This document shows, piece by piece, positions 13,514 through 22,972 of a stretch of DNA of 51,486 nt. The position numbers were made by a program, and so were the translations under genes. Origin of the DNA: Xanthomonas vasicola. GTDB lineage: Bacteria > Pseudomonadota > Gammaproteobacteria > Xanthomonadales > Xanthomonadaceae. The notes under the pieces are model-generated. The model was not told the DNA's origin. It did no database searches and was given only the letters and a program-made list of their open reading frames with translations. How positions within the stretch are numbered: the first letter of the stretch is position 1; each line of letters opens with the position of its first letter. The stretch is from positions 1 to 51,486 of the forward strand of contig NZ_JSBW02000012.1 of assembly GCF_000772705.2 (NCBI RefSeq). Direction: 5' to 3'.

Positions 13514-14283
13514 GCAAGACGCAGATGAATTCGGTACGCAAGACAGCAGTCATGCTCGCAGTGGCCATCGGGCTGACCGCCTGCAGCAGTGCCACGGTGG
13601 TGCGTTCGCCTGGAGCCAGTGGTGGTTCGTCCTCGCGTCCAAGCGCGGCGCCACGCCCGTCGGTGCCACGCCCCGGTGCCACCGTGACCGTCCAGCGCGG
13701 CGACACTCTGTATGCGATCTCGCGCCGCACCAACATCACTGCGCCGGACCTGGCGGCCTGGAACGGCTTGTCTTCGCCGAACACCATCTATCCCGGTCAG
13801 ACCCTCAAGCTATATCCGCCCGGTGCCAGCAAGCCGGGCAGTAGCTCGCCGGTTGCCGGCACCGTGGCTCCGCCGCGCCCGACTGCGCCGATCGCCGCAC
13901 CGGTCAGCAGTGGATTTTCCTGGCGTTGGCCGGCCGATGGCGTGGTCGTCGGCACCTTCGTCACTGGCGAAACGACCAAGCAGGGCGTGGACATCGCCGG
14001 TGCCAGCGGCCAGGCCGTGCGCGCCGCCGCCGATGGCGTGGTGGTGTATTCCGGCGCCGGCCTGGTCGGCTACGGCGAGCTGATCATCATCAAGCACAAC
14101 GACCAGTGGCTATCTGCGTACGGGCACAACCGCAAGCGTTTGCTTAACGAAGGCCAGAGCGTCAAGGCCGGGCAGCAGATCGCCGAAATGGGCCGCAGCG
14201 GTGCGTCCCGCGACATGCTGCACTTCGAGATCCGCTACAACGGCAAGCCGGTCGATCCGCTGCTGTATTTGCCGAAGAAGTGA
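13510..14283 (+). CDS. nlpD: Lipoprotein NlpD: LysM plus degenerate LytM (M23) domain
   Basis: 257 residues. A type II signal peptide ends in LTAC with lipidated C25. A proline/serine linker follows, then a LysM peptidoglycan-binding domain (TVQRGDTLYAISRRT...YPGQTLKLYPP) and a C-terminal M23/LytM domain. Two of the metal-site positions are not conserved: the usual HxGxD reads KQGVD, and the HxH motif reads MLHFE, so it is probably not an active peptidase. As with E. coli NlpD/EnvC, this suggests an activator of cell-separation amidases. It overlaps the DedA gene by four bases. No rpoS follows. Confidence 0.93.
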   Translation: MSKTQMNSVRKTAVMLAVAIGLTACSSATVVRSPGASGGSSSRPSAAPRPSVPRPGATVTVQRGDTLYAISRRTNITAPDLAAWNGLSSPNTIYPGQTLKLYPPGASKPGSSSPVAGTVAPPRPTAPIAAPVSSGFSWRWPADGVVVGTFVTGETTKQGVDIAGASGQAVRAAADGVVVYSGAGLVGYGELIIIKHNDQWLSAYGHNRKRLLNEGQSVKAGQQIAEMGRSGASRDMLHFEIRYNGKPVDPLLYLPKK

Positions 14284-14470
14284 GATTGGGGAGTTGGGAT
14301 TCGGGATTCGCAACGGCCCTGGACTGTTCGTATTCGGGCAGAGCGTGCGTTTTTCCCCTCTCCACTTGGTGAATAATTGACGCTCTAGTCTGGGTGGCGA
14401 TTAAAAGCGCAGCTTGCTAAAGCGCGCTCTTACGAGTCCCCAATCCCGACTCCCAAATCCCGTCCCAACC
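14284..14470. repeat. Intergenic GGGATT-type repeat, inverted arms
   Basis: Just past nlpD the plus strand reads GATTGGGGAGTTGGGATTCG and continues with another GGGATTCG (14284-14310). About 120 bp later the complementary motif appears as GAGTCCCCAATCCCGACTCC and further CCCAAATCCCG (14434-14462). The two arms are similar but not identical and could pair. Such TCGGGATTGGGGATT strings recur in Xanthomonas intergenic regions. No gene is visible between them. Confidence 0.55.
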
Positions 14471-14482
14471 CGATCAGCCCGA

Positions 14483-14857
14483 TCAGCCCGGCAACACCAT
14501 CGCCAATGCTACCCGGCGGCCTTCGCTGGCCAGCACGTTGTAGGTACGTGCGGCGGCGGCATTGGTCATTGCTTCCAGGCCGATGCCGCGGGTCAGGCAG
14601 GCCGCCAGCACGTCGGTCTTGGGGAATAGCTGGCGCTCGCCGGTGCCGAGCAGGATGACGGCTGGGTTGAGCGTCAGGATCGCGTCCATATGGCGCACCT
14701 GGAGTTGCTCCAGGGTTTGCACCGGCCAGCGTTCCACCAGTTCGTCCGGCATCAAGATGAAACTCTGCTGCAGGATCTGGTCATTCACCTTGGCATGGCG
14801 GCCATCGGCCGCGCGCAGCGCATAGGCGTAATCGGGGTGTTCCTGACTTAAAGGCAT
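14483..14857 (-). CDS. Mth938-domain (DUF498) protein
   Basis: 124 residues matching the Mth938/NDUFAF3-like domain: VNDQILQQSFILMPDELVERWPV, a central NPAVILLGTGERQLFP loop and the C-terminal GIGLEAMTNAAAARTYNVLASEGRRVA. The family has a small alpha/beta fold and no proven enzymatic activity in bacteria; the eukaryotic relative is a complex I assembly factor. It lies 15 bases downstream of yhbY on the same strand and so is probably co-transcribed. Confidence 0.85.
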   Translation of the reverse strand: MPLSQEHPDYAYALRAADGRHAKVNDQILQQSFILMPDELVERWPVQTLEQLQVRHMDAILTLNPAVILLGTGERQLFPKTDVLAACLTRGIGLEAMTNAAAARTYNVLASEGRRVALAMVLPG

Positions 14858-14872
14858 AACGAACTCGTTGGT

Positions 14873-15178
14873 TCAGCCGCGCGGCAGCACGATCTGGCGC
14901 TTTTCCTTGCTGGGGCGGTACAGGATGGCGACGTGGCCGATGCGCTGCACCAGCGCACTGCCGGTTTGCTCGATCAACTCGGCAATCAGCGCATCCCGGG
15001 TCTCGCGATCCTCCGAAGCCACCTTCACCTTGATCAGTTCATGGCGCTCGAGCACTTCCTCGAGTTCAGCCAGAAATGCCGGCGTGACCCCTTTGCCGCC
15101 GGTCTGCAGCAAGGCCTTGAGATCGTGGGCCTGGCCGCGCAGGAAACGGTTCTGGGCGGAGGTGAGAACAATGGACAT
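14873..15178 (-). CDS. yhbY: YhbY-type CRM-domain RNA-binding protein
   Basis: 101 residues covering a single CRS1/YhbY (CRM) domain: LTSAQNRFLRGQAHDLKALLQTGGKGVT with the conserved GKxGxT-like loop, then ELIKVKVASEDRETRDALI. It binds pre-50S ribosomal particles in E. coli. It is divergent from rlmE across 65 bp, the same arrangement as E. coli yhbY/rlmE, which ties both to 50S maturation. Confidence 0.92.
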   Translation of the reverse strand: MSIVLTSAQNRFLRGQAHDLKALLQTGGKGVTPAFLAELEEVLERHELIKVKVASEDRETRDALIAELIEQTGSALVQRIGHVAILYRPSKEKRQIVLPRG

Positions 15179-15243
15179 GCAGGATCGAAGGGAAGCAAAG
15201 GGTGTTCAGGGTATCATGGCGACCCGTTCGGACCCCTTTGCCA

Positions 15244-15876
15244 ATGCCTTCCCGCAGTAAAAGCAGCCAGCGCTGGCTCAAGGAACACTTCGCCGACCCT
15301 TACGTGAAGAAGGCCCAGGCCGAGGGCATGCGCTCGCGCGCGGCCTACAAGCTGGAAGAGTTGCTGCAGCGCGACCGCTTGCTCAAGCCGGGCATGGTCG
15401 TAGTCGATCTGGGTGCGGCGCCGGGTGGCTGGTCGCAGCAGGTACGCAAGTCCATGGGCGACAGCGGCCGGGTCGTGGCGCTGGACATTCTCGACATGCC
15501 GGCCCTGGCGGGCGTGGAGTTCCTTCACGGCGACTTCAGGGAGCAGGCCGTCCTATCGCAATTCGAAGCGTTGCTGGGCGATGTGCCGGTGGACCTTGTT
15601 CTGTCCGATATGGCCCCCAATAAGAGTGGCATGGATGCGGTTGACCAACCGCGGATGATGCACCTGGCGGAATTGGCGATGGAATTTGCCGACACCCACC
15701 TCAAACCGGGCGGAGCGTTTCTGATCAAGCTGTTCCAGGGTGTTGGGTCCGACGACTACATTCGTGAGCTTCGCCGCCGCTATGAGAAGGTGACGATTCG
15801 CAAGCCGGCGGCCTCGCGCAAGCGCTCCCCGGAAGTTTACGCACTCGGTCAGGGCAAGCGTGTCCAGATCAAGTAA
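15244..15876 (+). CDS. rlmE: 23S rRNA (uridine-2'-O)-methyltransferase RlmE
   Basis: 210 residues. It methylates U2552 of 23S rRNA in the 50S subunit. The SAM loop is VVDLGAAPGGWSQ. The catalytic K-D-K-E residues are visible in AYKLEELL, LSDMAPNKSG, FLIKLFQG and SPEVYALG. The ATG at 15244 gives the usual start (MPSRSKSSQRWLKEH). It is followed by ftsH after 61 bp, the conserved rlmE-ftsH pair. Confidence 0.96.
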   Translation: MPSRSKSSQRWLKEHFADPYVKKAQAEGMRSRAAYKLEELLQRDRLLKPGMVVVDLGAAPGGWSQQVRKSMGDSGRVVALDILDMPALAGVEFLHGDFREQAVLSQFEALLGDVPVDLVLSDMAPNKSGMDAVDQPRMMHLAELAMEFADTHLKPGGAFLIKLFQGVGSDDYIRELRRRYEKVTIRKPAASRKRSPEVYALGQGKRVQIK

Positions 15877-15937
15877 GCTGCCAATGACCACCGTATTTCA
15901 AGCTATTGAAGAGTAGAGGGCACCGGAGCCAATGAGG

Positions 15938-17878
15938 ATGAACGACTTGACCAAGAATCTGCTGCTGTGGGTGGTCGTCGCAGTTGTGCTGATGGTTGTC
16001 TTCCAGAGCTTCTCGCCGCGGATGGCAGGCGGCGTCGGTCCCGACTCGATTACCTACACCCAATTCCTGAAGGAAGTGGACTCCGGGCGCGTCAAATCGG
16101 TCGATTACACCGATGAAACCAACCTGGCCGTCAACGCGATCCGCTTCAAGCGTACCGACGGTAGCGAAGCCACCGTGTACGGTCCGCGCGATGACAAGCT
16201 GGTCGACGTGCTGTACAGCAAGAACATCGAAATGACCCGCCAGAAGCCCTCGACCGGCCCTGGTTTCTGGTCGTTGGTGCTGAATTTCCTGCCCGTCATC
16301 CTGATCATCGGCTTCTGGCTGTTCATCATGCGCCAGATGCAAGGCGGCGGTGGCGGCGCCAAGGGTGCGATGAGCTTCGGCAAGTCGCGTGCCAAGCTGC
16401 AGGGCGAAGACCAGGTCAAGATCACCTTTGCCGACGTTGCCGGTTGCGACGAGGCCAAGGAAGAAGTCGGCGAACTGGTCGACTTCCTGCGCGATCCGAC
16501 CAAGTTCACCAAGCTGGGCGGCAAGATCCCGCGCGGCGTGTTGATGGTCGGCCCGCCGGGTACCGGCAAGACCCTGCTCGCCAAGGCGATCGCCGGCGAA
16601 GCCAAGGTGCCGTTCTTCAGCATATCCGGTTCCGACTTCGTGGAAATGTTTGTCGGTGTCGGTGCCAGCCGTGTGCGTGACATGTTCGAGCAGGCCAAAA
16701 AGCATGCGCCGTGCATCATCTTCATCGACGAAATCGATGCGGTGGGCCGTCATCGTGGCGCCGGTCTCGGCGGTGGGCATGACGAGCGCGAGCAGACGTT
16801 GAACCAGTTGCTGGTTGAAATGGACGGCTTTGAAGGCGGCGAAGGCGTGATCGTAATCGCGGCGACCAACCGTCCCGATGTGCTGGATCCGGCGCTGCTG
16901 CGTCCCGGTCGTTTCGACCGCCAAGTCGTGGTTGGCCTGCCGGACGTCAAGGGCCGCGAGCAGATCCTGCGCGTGCATATGCGCAAGCTGCCGCTGGCCG
17001 ACGACGTCGTACCGATGGTGATTGCCCGCGGTACCCCGGGGTTCTCGGGCGCCGATCTGGCCAACCTGTGTAACGAAGCGGCGTTGTTCGCGGCGCGTGG
17101 CAGCGAGAAGGAAGTCCGTATGGACCACTTCGACCGTGCCCGTGACAAGATCCTGATGGGTGCCGAGCGTCGCTCGATGGCCATGAGCGAAGACGAGAAG
17201 ACGCTGACCGCGTATCACGAGGCAGGCCACGCCATCGTTGGCCGCCTGGTGCCGGAGCATGACCCGGTCTACAAGGTCACCATCATTCCGCGCGGCCGCG
17301 CACTGGGCGTGACGATGTATCTGCCGGAGGGCGATCGTTATTCGATGAATCGCGTGGCGATTGAATCCCAGCTGTGCTCGCTGTATGGCGGCCGCGTTGC
17401 GGAAGAGCTGATCTTCGGTGGCGACAAGGTCACCACGGGTGCGTCCAACGACATCGAGCGGGCCACCAAGATGGCGCGAAACATGGTCACCAAGTGGGGT
17501 TTGTCGGACGAGCTCGGCCCGGTGGCCTATGGCGAGGAAGAGGACGAGGTGTTCCTGGGTCGTTCGGTGACCCAGCACAAGAACGTCTCCGACGAGACTG
17601 CACGCAAGATCGATGAAGTGGTGCGTTCGATCCTGGACAAGGCCTACAGCAAGACCAAGACCATCCTCACCGAGAATCTGGACAAGCTGCATGCGATGTC
17701 GCAGCTGCTGCTGCAGTACGAAACCATCGACGTGCCGCAGATCGACGCCATCATGGAAGGCCGCGAGCCGCCGCCGCCGGCCGGTTGGGGCAAGTCCGAT
17801 AAGGACGGTGGCAACAACAATGACAAGGGTAGCCCGCGTCCGTTGCCGCCCATCGCCGGACCCGCCGAGCAGATCTAA
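15938..17878 (+). CDS. ftsH: ATP-dependent zinc metalloprotease FtsH
   Basis: 646 residues. A membrane-bound AAA+ protease that degrades misfolded membrane proteins and regulators such as LpxC. Two membrane segments (about 8-24 and 112-130) flank a periplasmic domain. Walker A GPPGTGKT lies at 205-212, Walker [12 protein letters not shown] and an SRH region follow, and the zinc motif HEAGH is at 427-431. The start at ATG 15938 is preferred to ATG 15932 because GGAG at 15925-15928 is nine bases from it rather than three. A 15-bp hairpin follows the stop. Confidence 0.96.
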   Translation: MNDLTKNLLLWVVVAVVLMVVFQSFSPRMAGGVGPDSITYTQFLKEVDSGRVKSVDYTDETNLAVNAIRFKRTDGSEATVYGPRDDKLVDVLYSKNIEMTRQKPSTGPGFWSLVLNFLPVILIIGFWLFIMRQMQGGGGGAKGAMSFGKSRAKLQGEDQVKITFADVAGCDEAKEEVGELVDFLRDPTKFTKLGGKIPRGVLMVGPPGTGKTLLAKAIAGEAKVPFFSISGSDFVEMFVGVGASRVRDMFEQAKKHAPCIIFIDEIDAVGRHRGAGLGGGHDEREQTLNQLLVEMDGFEGGEGVIVIAATNRPDVLDPALLRPGRFDRQVVVGLPDVKGREQILRVHMRKLPLADDVVPMVIARGTPGFSGADLANLCNEAALFAARGSEKEVRMDHFDRARDKILMGAERRSMAMSEDEKTLTAYHEAGHAIVGRLVPEHDPVYKVTIIPRGRALGVTMYLPEGDRYSMNRVAIESQLCSLYGGRVAEELIFGGDKVTTGASNDIERATKMARNMVTKWGLSDELGPVAYGEEEDEVFLGRSVTQHKNVSDETARKIDEVVRSILDKAYSKTKTILTENLDKLHAMSQLLLQYETIDVPQIDAIMEGREPPPPAGWGKSDKDGGNNNDKGSPRPLPPIAGPAEQI

Positions 17879-17908
17879 GCCGGCCGTGCACTGATCTGCA
17901 GGGGCATC

Positions 17909-17942
17909 CATCAAGGCCGGGAAGCGATTCCCGGCCTTGATG
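17909..17942. terminator. 15-bp perfect hairpin after ftsH
   Basis: CATCAAGGCCGGGAA, loop GCGA, then TTCCCGGCCTTGATG. There is no long T run after it, so it may be a partial terminator or an attenuating/mRNA-stabilising structure between ftsH and folP. Confidence 0.7.
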
Positions 17943-17996
17943 CGTTATCGGGCGTCGCAATGCCCACATGCAAGCAACACCCAGGAGACACCGCTG

Positions 17997-18899
17997 ATGT
18001 TCGATACCACCCTCACACTGGATTGCGCCGGCCGCAACCTGCGGCTGGATGCGCCGCAGGTGATGGGTATCGTCAACGTCACGCCCGATTCGTTCTCCGA
18101 CGGCGGCCAGTATGCGACCTGCGAAGCGGCGATCGCACATGGGTTGGCGCTGGTGGAGCAGGGCGCTGCGGTGCTGGATATCGGCGGCGAGTCCACCCGC
18201 CCGGGCGCCACGGCGGTTTCGGTTGAAGAAGAACTGCAGCGGGTGATTCCGGTGATTGAAGCACTGGCGCAACGCACCAGCGTGCCGATCAGTGTGGATA
18301 CGTTCAAACCGGAGGTCATGCGCGCAGCGGTGGCGGCCGGCGCCGGCATGATCAACGATGTGTATGCACTGCGTTCGCCCGGTGCATTGGAAGCGGCGTC
18401 TGACCTGCGCGTGCCGGTGGTCTTGATGCATGCGCGCAGCGCGCCGCACGCCATGCAGGAGGCGCCGCGCTACGACGATGTGGTAGGTGAGGTGCATCGA
18501 TTCCTGGCCGAGCGCATCTTCGCCGCCGAAATGGCCGGCATCGACAAGCGCCGGCTGGTTCTGGATCCGGGCTTTGGCTTCGACAAGACCACCACGCACA
18601 ACCTCACCCTGCTTGCGCAACTGCAGCGCCTGCAGGAATTCGGCTTGCCGGTGCTGGCGGGACTGTCGCGCAAGCGCAGCATCGGCGAGCTGACCGGCCG
18701 CGAGATCGCCGCCGAACGCGTACACGGCTCGGTGGCGGCACATTTGATCGCCGCCCAGCATGGCGCGCTGCTGTTACGCGTGCACGATGTGGCAGCAACC
18801 GTGGATGCGTTGAAGGTGTGGCATGCGATGACGTCGATTCCCGTCCCGCGCGTCAGCGCACCGGCCGCACCGACGATCCGTTGGCCGGACGAGGACTGA
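17997..18899 (+). CDS. folP: Dihydropteroate synthase
   Basis: 300 residues. It condenses p-aminobenzoate with hydroxymethyl-dihydropterin diphosphate in folate synthesis and is the sulfonamide target. Signature motifs are [37 protein letters not shown] and [13 protein letters not shown], with GLSRKRSIG near the C-terminus. AGGAGA precedes ATG 17997. The stop overlaps the miaA start (TGATG). In E. coli folP is followed by glmM; here it is followed by miaA. Confidence 0.96.
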   Translation: MFDTTLTLDCAGRNLRLDAPQVMGIVNVTPDSFSDGGQYATCEAAIAHGLALVEQGAAVLDIGGESTRPGATAVSVEEELQRVIPVIEALAQRTSVPISVDTFKPEVMRAAVAAGAGMINDVYALRSPGALEAASDLRVPVVLMHARSAPHAMQEAPRYDDVVGEVHRFLAERIFAAEMAGIDKRRLVLDPGFGFDKTTTHNLTLLAQLQRLQEFGLPVLAGLSRKRSIGELTGREIAAERVHGSVAAHLIAAQHGALLLRVHDVAATVDALKVWHAMTSIPVPRVSAPAAPTIRWPDED

Positions 18900-19882
18900 T
18901 GCCTACCGACCAACGCCCGCTGGCGATCGCCCTGATGGGCCCCACCGCTAGCGGCAAGACTGCGCTGGCCCTGGAAGCTGCAGAGCGCTGGAATGGCGAA
19001 ATCGTCAGCGTCGATTCGGCCCTGGTGTATCGCGGTCTGGAGATCGGCGCGGCCAAACCGGACGCGGCAATGCGCGCGGCGGTTCCACATCATCTGCTAG
19101 ACCTGCGCAATCCCTGGCAGGTGTATTCGGCAGCAGAGTTCGCCAGCGATGCGCGTCAGGCAATCGCGCAGATCGTGGCGCGCGGTAAATTGCCGATCCT
19201 TGCCGGCGGTACCGGATTGTATTTTCGTGCGCTGCTGGAAGGTTTGTCGCAATTACCTGAGGCCGACCAAGCCGTACGCGCATCCATTGCGGCCGAAGCC
19301 GAGCAGCTTGGTTGGGCCGGCTTGCACGCGCAGCTGGCAGGCGTGGACCCGGTCGCAGCTGCGCGCATTCATGCGACCGACCCGCAGCGGATCCAGCGAG
19401 CGCTCGAGGTCTACCGCATTAGTGGGCGGCCGATCAGTTATTGGCAGGCGCTACCGCCAGGGCCGCGTCTGCCAGTGCGTGTGTTGAAGGTGGTATTGGC
19501 GCCGCGCGAACGCGCGGTGTTGCATGCACGTATCGCACACCGGCTGGATGCGATGTTGGCGCAGGATTTTCTGGGCGAAGTGCAACGTTTGCGTGCGCTG
19601 CCGCAGATGCAAGCGGTGGCTGCCCCGCTGGATCTGCCAGCTTTGCGTGCGGTCGGCTACCGGCAAGCCTGGGAGTATCTGGACGGGGCTGGCAGCCTCG
19701 CCGAGTTCCGCGACAAGGCGATCCAGGCGACGCGGCAATTGGCCAAACGGCAGCTCACCTGGCTGCGTGGCGAGCTGGATGCGCGCTGGTTCGACCCGGA
19801 GCGTGACCGCCAACAGTTGGAGCACGCACTTGTCGGCTTCCTCGGTGATCGTTCCGCCGCGCGGCAGGCTTCAGGCGTGTAA
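18899..19882 (+). CDS. miaA: tRNA dimethylallyltransferase MiaA
   Basis: 327 residues, slightly longer than most. It adds the isopentenyl group to A37 of tRNAs that read UNN codons. The P-loop GPTASGKT is at residues 14-21. Also visible are [51 protein letters not shown] and the C-terminal [11 protein letters not shown]. The ATG overlaps the folP stop. The miaA-hfq-hflX order that follows is strongly conserved in gammaproteobacteria. Confidence 0.95.
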
Positions 19883-19959
19883 CATCCCGTTTCCGGGACC
19901 GGCTGGGGATGGCAGGTGTCGACCGGGACAATAAGAACAATAATGAAGAGGATTTTTCG

Positions 19960-20238
19960 ATGGCTAAGGGGCAATCTTTACAGGACCCATTCCTCAATGC
20001 GCTGCGGCGCGAGCGGGTTCCGGTGTCGGTGTATCTGGTCAATGGCATCAAGCTGCAGGGCACGATCGAGTCGTTCGACCAATTCGTGGTCCTGCTGCGC
20101 AATACCGTGAGTCAGATGGTGTACAAGCACGCCATTTCCACGGTGGTGCCGGCGCGCAATGTGCGCGTGGGGCCGGGTGGTGGGTATGTGCAATCCAATG
20201 AAGGCAATCAGGCGGAAGATGACGACGTCGAGCAGTAA
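19960..20238 (+). CDS. hfq: RNA chaperone Hfq
   Basis: 92 residues. A hexameric Sm-like protein that helps small RNAs pair with mRNAs. The Sm1 part ([29 protein letters not shown]) and the Sm2 signature YKHAIST are intact. The short acidic tail ([10 protein letters not shown]) is typical for Xanthomonas-sized Hfq. The ATG at 19960 follows GAAGAGGAT. It lies 77 bp after miaA and 11 bp before hflX. Confidence 0.97.
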
Positions 20239-20249
20239 CGGAGTAGTGC

Positions 20250-21569
20250 GTGTTTGATCGGTCCCGCAAGGGTGAACACGCCTTGTTGATACAGACCCAC
20301 TCCGGTGGGCCTGCCGAAGACGATGTGATGGAGGAGTTCGCCGATCTTGCAAAGTCGGCGGGCGCCACGGTGGCGGCCACGCTCACCGCGCGCATCGATA
20401 AACCAAGCCCATCGACCTTGATCGGCAGCGGCAAGCTGGAAGAGGTCAAGGCGGCTGCCGAGGCCACCGGTGCGGATCTGGTGTTGGTCAATCACACCTT
20501 GTCGCCCGGGCAGGAGCGCAACCTGGAGAAGTATCTGGAGCGGCGTGTCATCGACCGCACCGGATTGATCCTGGACATCTTCGCGCAACGCGCGCGCAGC
20601 CACGAAGGCAAGCTGCAGGTGGAGCTGGCGCAGTTGCGTCACATGGCCACGCGTCTGGTTCGCGGCTGGACCCACTTGGAGCGTCAGCGCGGCGGCTCGA
20701 TCGGCCTGCGCGGCCCAGGCGAAACCCAGTTGGAAACCGACCGTCGCTTGCTGCAAAAGCGTGTGGAGCAGTTGCAGCAGCGGCTGGAAAAAGTCGAGGT
20801 GCAGCGCACCCAGATGCGTCGTGCACGGATGCGCAGCGAATTGCCGCGGATTGCATTGGTCGGTTACACCAATGCCGGCAAATCGACGCTATTCAATGCG
20901 TTGACCGGCGCGGAGGCGTACGTGGCCGACCAGCTGTTCGCCACGCTCGACCCTACCGTGCGGCGCATCGCGTTGCCGGGCGGCAGTGCGATTCTTGCCG
21001 ACACGGTCGGCTTTGTGCGCGATCTTCCGCACGAACTGGTCGCAGCGTTCCGTTCGACGCTGTCCGAAGCGCGCGATGCCGATCTGTTGCTGCACATCGT
21101 CGATGCGGCCGACCCGCTGCGCGAGGAGCGCATTCTGCAGGTGGATGAAGTGTTGCAGGCCGTCGGTGCCGGCGATCTGCCGCAGCTGTTGGTGTTCAAC
21201 AAGATCGACAAGATCGAAGGCGCCGAAGTGCGCCACGACGCGCAGGACGGCATTCCGGACCCGGCACGTCGTGAGCGTGTGTGGGTGTCGGCGCGCGACG
21301 GGCGTGGCCTGGAAGAATTGCAGCATGCGCTCGGTCAGCGACTGGACCTGCGCCATCTGACCGGCCAGCTGCGGCTGCCGCCGTCGGCCGGCCGCCTGCG
21401 TTCGCGGTTGCATCAGCTGGAAGTGGTGCGCAACGAGCAATCCGACGAGGACGGCTGGTTGCTTCAGGTCGATCTGCCGATGGTCGAAGCCGAGCGGCTG
21501 GCCGCAGGCGAAGACGGTGCGCCACTGCGCGCGATGCTGCCGGATCGACGCGAAGACTGGGAGGCGTGA
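20250..21569 (+). CDS. hflX: Ribosome-associated GTPase HflX
   Basis: 439 residues starting at GTG 20250 after ACGGAG. HflX splits stalled or heat-damaged 70S ribosomes. The N-terminal domain (LIQTHSGG...GSGKLEEVK, RDxxRTGLILDIFAQRARSHEG type) is followed by a helical linker GGSIGLRGPGETQLETDRR and the GTPase domain: G1 GYTNAGKST at 205-213, G3 DTVGFVRDLP and G4 NKID. A C-terminal extension of about 70 residues follows. The E. coli neighbours hflK/hflC do not follow here. Confidence 0.95.
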   Translation: MFDRSRKGEHALLIQTHSGGPAEDDVMEEFADLAKSAGATVAATLTARIDKPSPSTLIGSGKLEEVKAAAEATGADLVLVNHTLSPGQERNLEKYLERRVIDRTGLILDIFAQRARSHEGKLQVELAQLRHMATRLVRGWTHLERQRGGSIGLRGPGETQLETDRRLLQKRVEQLQQRLEKVEVQRTQMRRARMRSELPRIALVGYTNAGKSTLFNALTGAEAYVADQLFATLDPTVRRIALPGGSAILADTVGFVRDLPHELVAAFRSTLSEARDADLLLHIVDAADPLREERILQVDEVLQAVGAGDLPQLLVFNKIDKIEGAEVRHDAQDGIPDPARRERVWVSARDGRGLEELQHALGQRLDLRHLTGQLRLPPSAGRLRSRLHQLEVVRNEQSDEDGWLLQVDLPMVEAERLAAGEDGAPLRAMLPDRREDWEA

Positions 21570-22000
21570 TGCAAGCAGCGCAGTCTGCATAGCGCGATTG
21601 TGCTGCTTCAAGGCGAATGAGACGGATGTGTGGCCTCGTTATTTGGCAGTCGCCACGTCCCGTCTTGACTATTCGGAAATTCAAAAGTCATGGGCGATGA
21701 CATTGGGGCTACGGTAGATCACAGTCGGGAGCTGACCTCTTGCACCACATCGTTCCTCAGTAACGCGGCGCCCTGGCTGCGGTGCTTTGGGTGATCTGGA
21801 GGTTGCAGTGCTGCATGTTGACCGCGTGCGGCCGACGAGTTGCTGCACATCCACGGCCGATCCAGACCCAAGACACCGCATGTCGGCCACACAGCGCCAC
21901 TGAACCTCGGCCACCTCGCGCCTAGCCGGAATCGGCGCCAGCCGCAGACAGACGCGGCGAATTGGGCTAAAACGTCCGCTGCCCCCTCGTCGCCGTGCCC
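21570..22000. other. Intergenic region hflX / pncC (431 bp)
   Basis: No gene with coding character was recognised on either strand. The long minus-strand reading frame across this region is a shadow of pncC. I see no clear terminator after hflX and no obvious promoter before pncC. Confidence 0.5.
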
Positions 22001-22495
22001 ATGTCCTTGTCCGCCGATTCCGAATTGCAGCAGCTGGCCGAAGCCCTCGGGCAGCAATTGCTTGCCGCGCGCGAGCGCTTGGTCACTGCCGAGAGCTGTA
22101 CCGGTGGCTGGATCGCCAAGGCGGTAACCGATGTCGCCGGCTCTTCGCATTGGTTCGACTGCGGCATGGCCGCCTATAGCTACGAGGCCAAACAGGCGTT
22201 GCTTGGAGTCCGCCCGCAGACGCTGGAAGTGCACGGCGCGGTCAGCCGCGAAACCGTGATCGAAATGGTCTCTGGCGCGCTGGTCAATTCCGGCGCGAGC
22301 ATCGCGGTGGCGGTGACCGGCATTGCCGGGCCCGGTGGCGGCAGCGATGACAAGCCGGTCGGCACGGTCTGGATCGGTTGGAAACGTCGCGGTGGTTACG
22401 CCACGGCGCAACTGTTCCAGTTCAATGGCGACCGCGATGCGGTGCGCCGTCAAACGGTGGCCGCAGCACTGCGTGGATTGAGCGCGCTGCTTTAA
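22001..22495 (+). CDS. pncC: CinA-family nicotinamide-nucleotide amidohydrolase
   Basis: 164 residues corresponding to the stand-alone C-terminal CinA domain. It deamidates nicotinamide mononucleotide in NAD recycling. Family motifs are LVTAESCTGGWIAKAVTDVAGSS, the GAVS turn and VAVTGIAGPGGGSDDKPVGTVWIG. The start at ATG 22001 was chosen; an in-frame GTG two codons upstream (21995) is possible. Its position ahead of the lexA-recA-recX block matches the widespread pncC-recA neighbourhood. Confidence 0.93.
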   Translation: MSLSADSELQQLAEALGQQLLAARERLVTAESCTGGWIAKAVTDVAGSSHWFDCGMAAYSYEAKQALLGVRPQTLEVHGAVSRETVIEMVSGALVNSGASIAVAVTGIAGPGGGSDDKPVGTVWIGWKRRGGYATAQLFQFNGDRDAVRRQTVAAALRGLSALL

Positions 22496-22972
22496 CTACC
22501 CTCAGATTCGCTGGATGGCGTCCGGCCCCAGACGCGTGGTGTGCGCCATTTTTAGCGTGATATCGCGCGCAGCAAAGCCGAAAGCGGCGAGGCAGTGCTG
22601 CATGCCCAAAGAAACCTACTGGCAGAGCGTCATCGACACGCCACTGCAGCCCGCGTCGTAGAACGCGTTTCTGCGCACACCGCTTAACGATGGTCTGACC
22701 ATGCGACTGCACGATTGAGGTACATGTAACTGAAGAAAGCACGCTGCATTTTGGACATGCGCTACGCAGTGCGTTGCAACCTGCGCTGAGCTTGGAGCGG
22801 GCGAGGGCGCGACAGCGGCGGGCAGATCGGCTACAAACAAAGTCTCGTTATCGCCTAGTGTGCCAATGCGTTTGTTGCTTGCTCCTGTCCCATCATCCTC
22901 CGCACTGAAAACCGCTGCGCATCACAGCGTCGCGCAGCGCGTAATCGCGCCACACGCGCAGGCGGTGCACTG
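22496..22972. other. Intergenic region pncC / ubiB (477 bp)
   Basis: No convincing gene, RNA or terminator was recognised. Reading frames here are short and lack family features. The length is unusual for this otherwise tight block and may hold promoter elements for the ubiB gene or decayed sequence. Confidence 0.45.

Noticed and set aside
15869..17914. 681-codon minus-strand frame opposite ftsH
   Set aside because: Shadow of ftsH; histidine/glutamine-rich translation without domain features.
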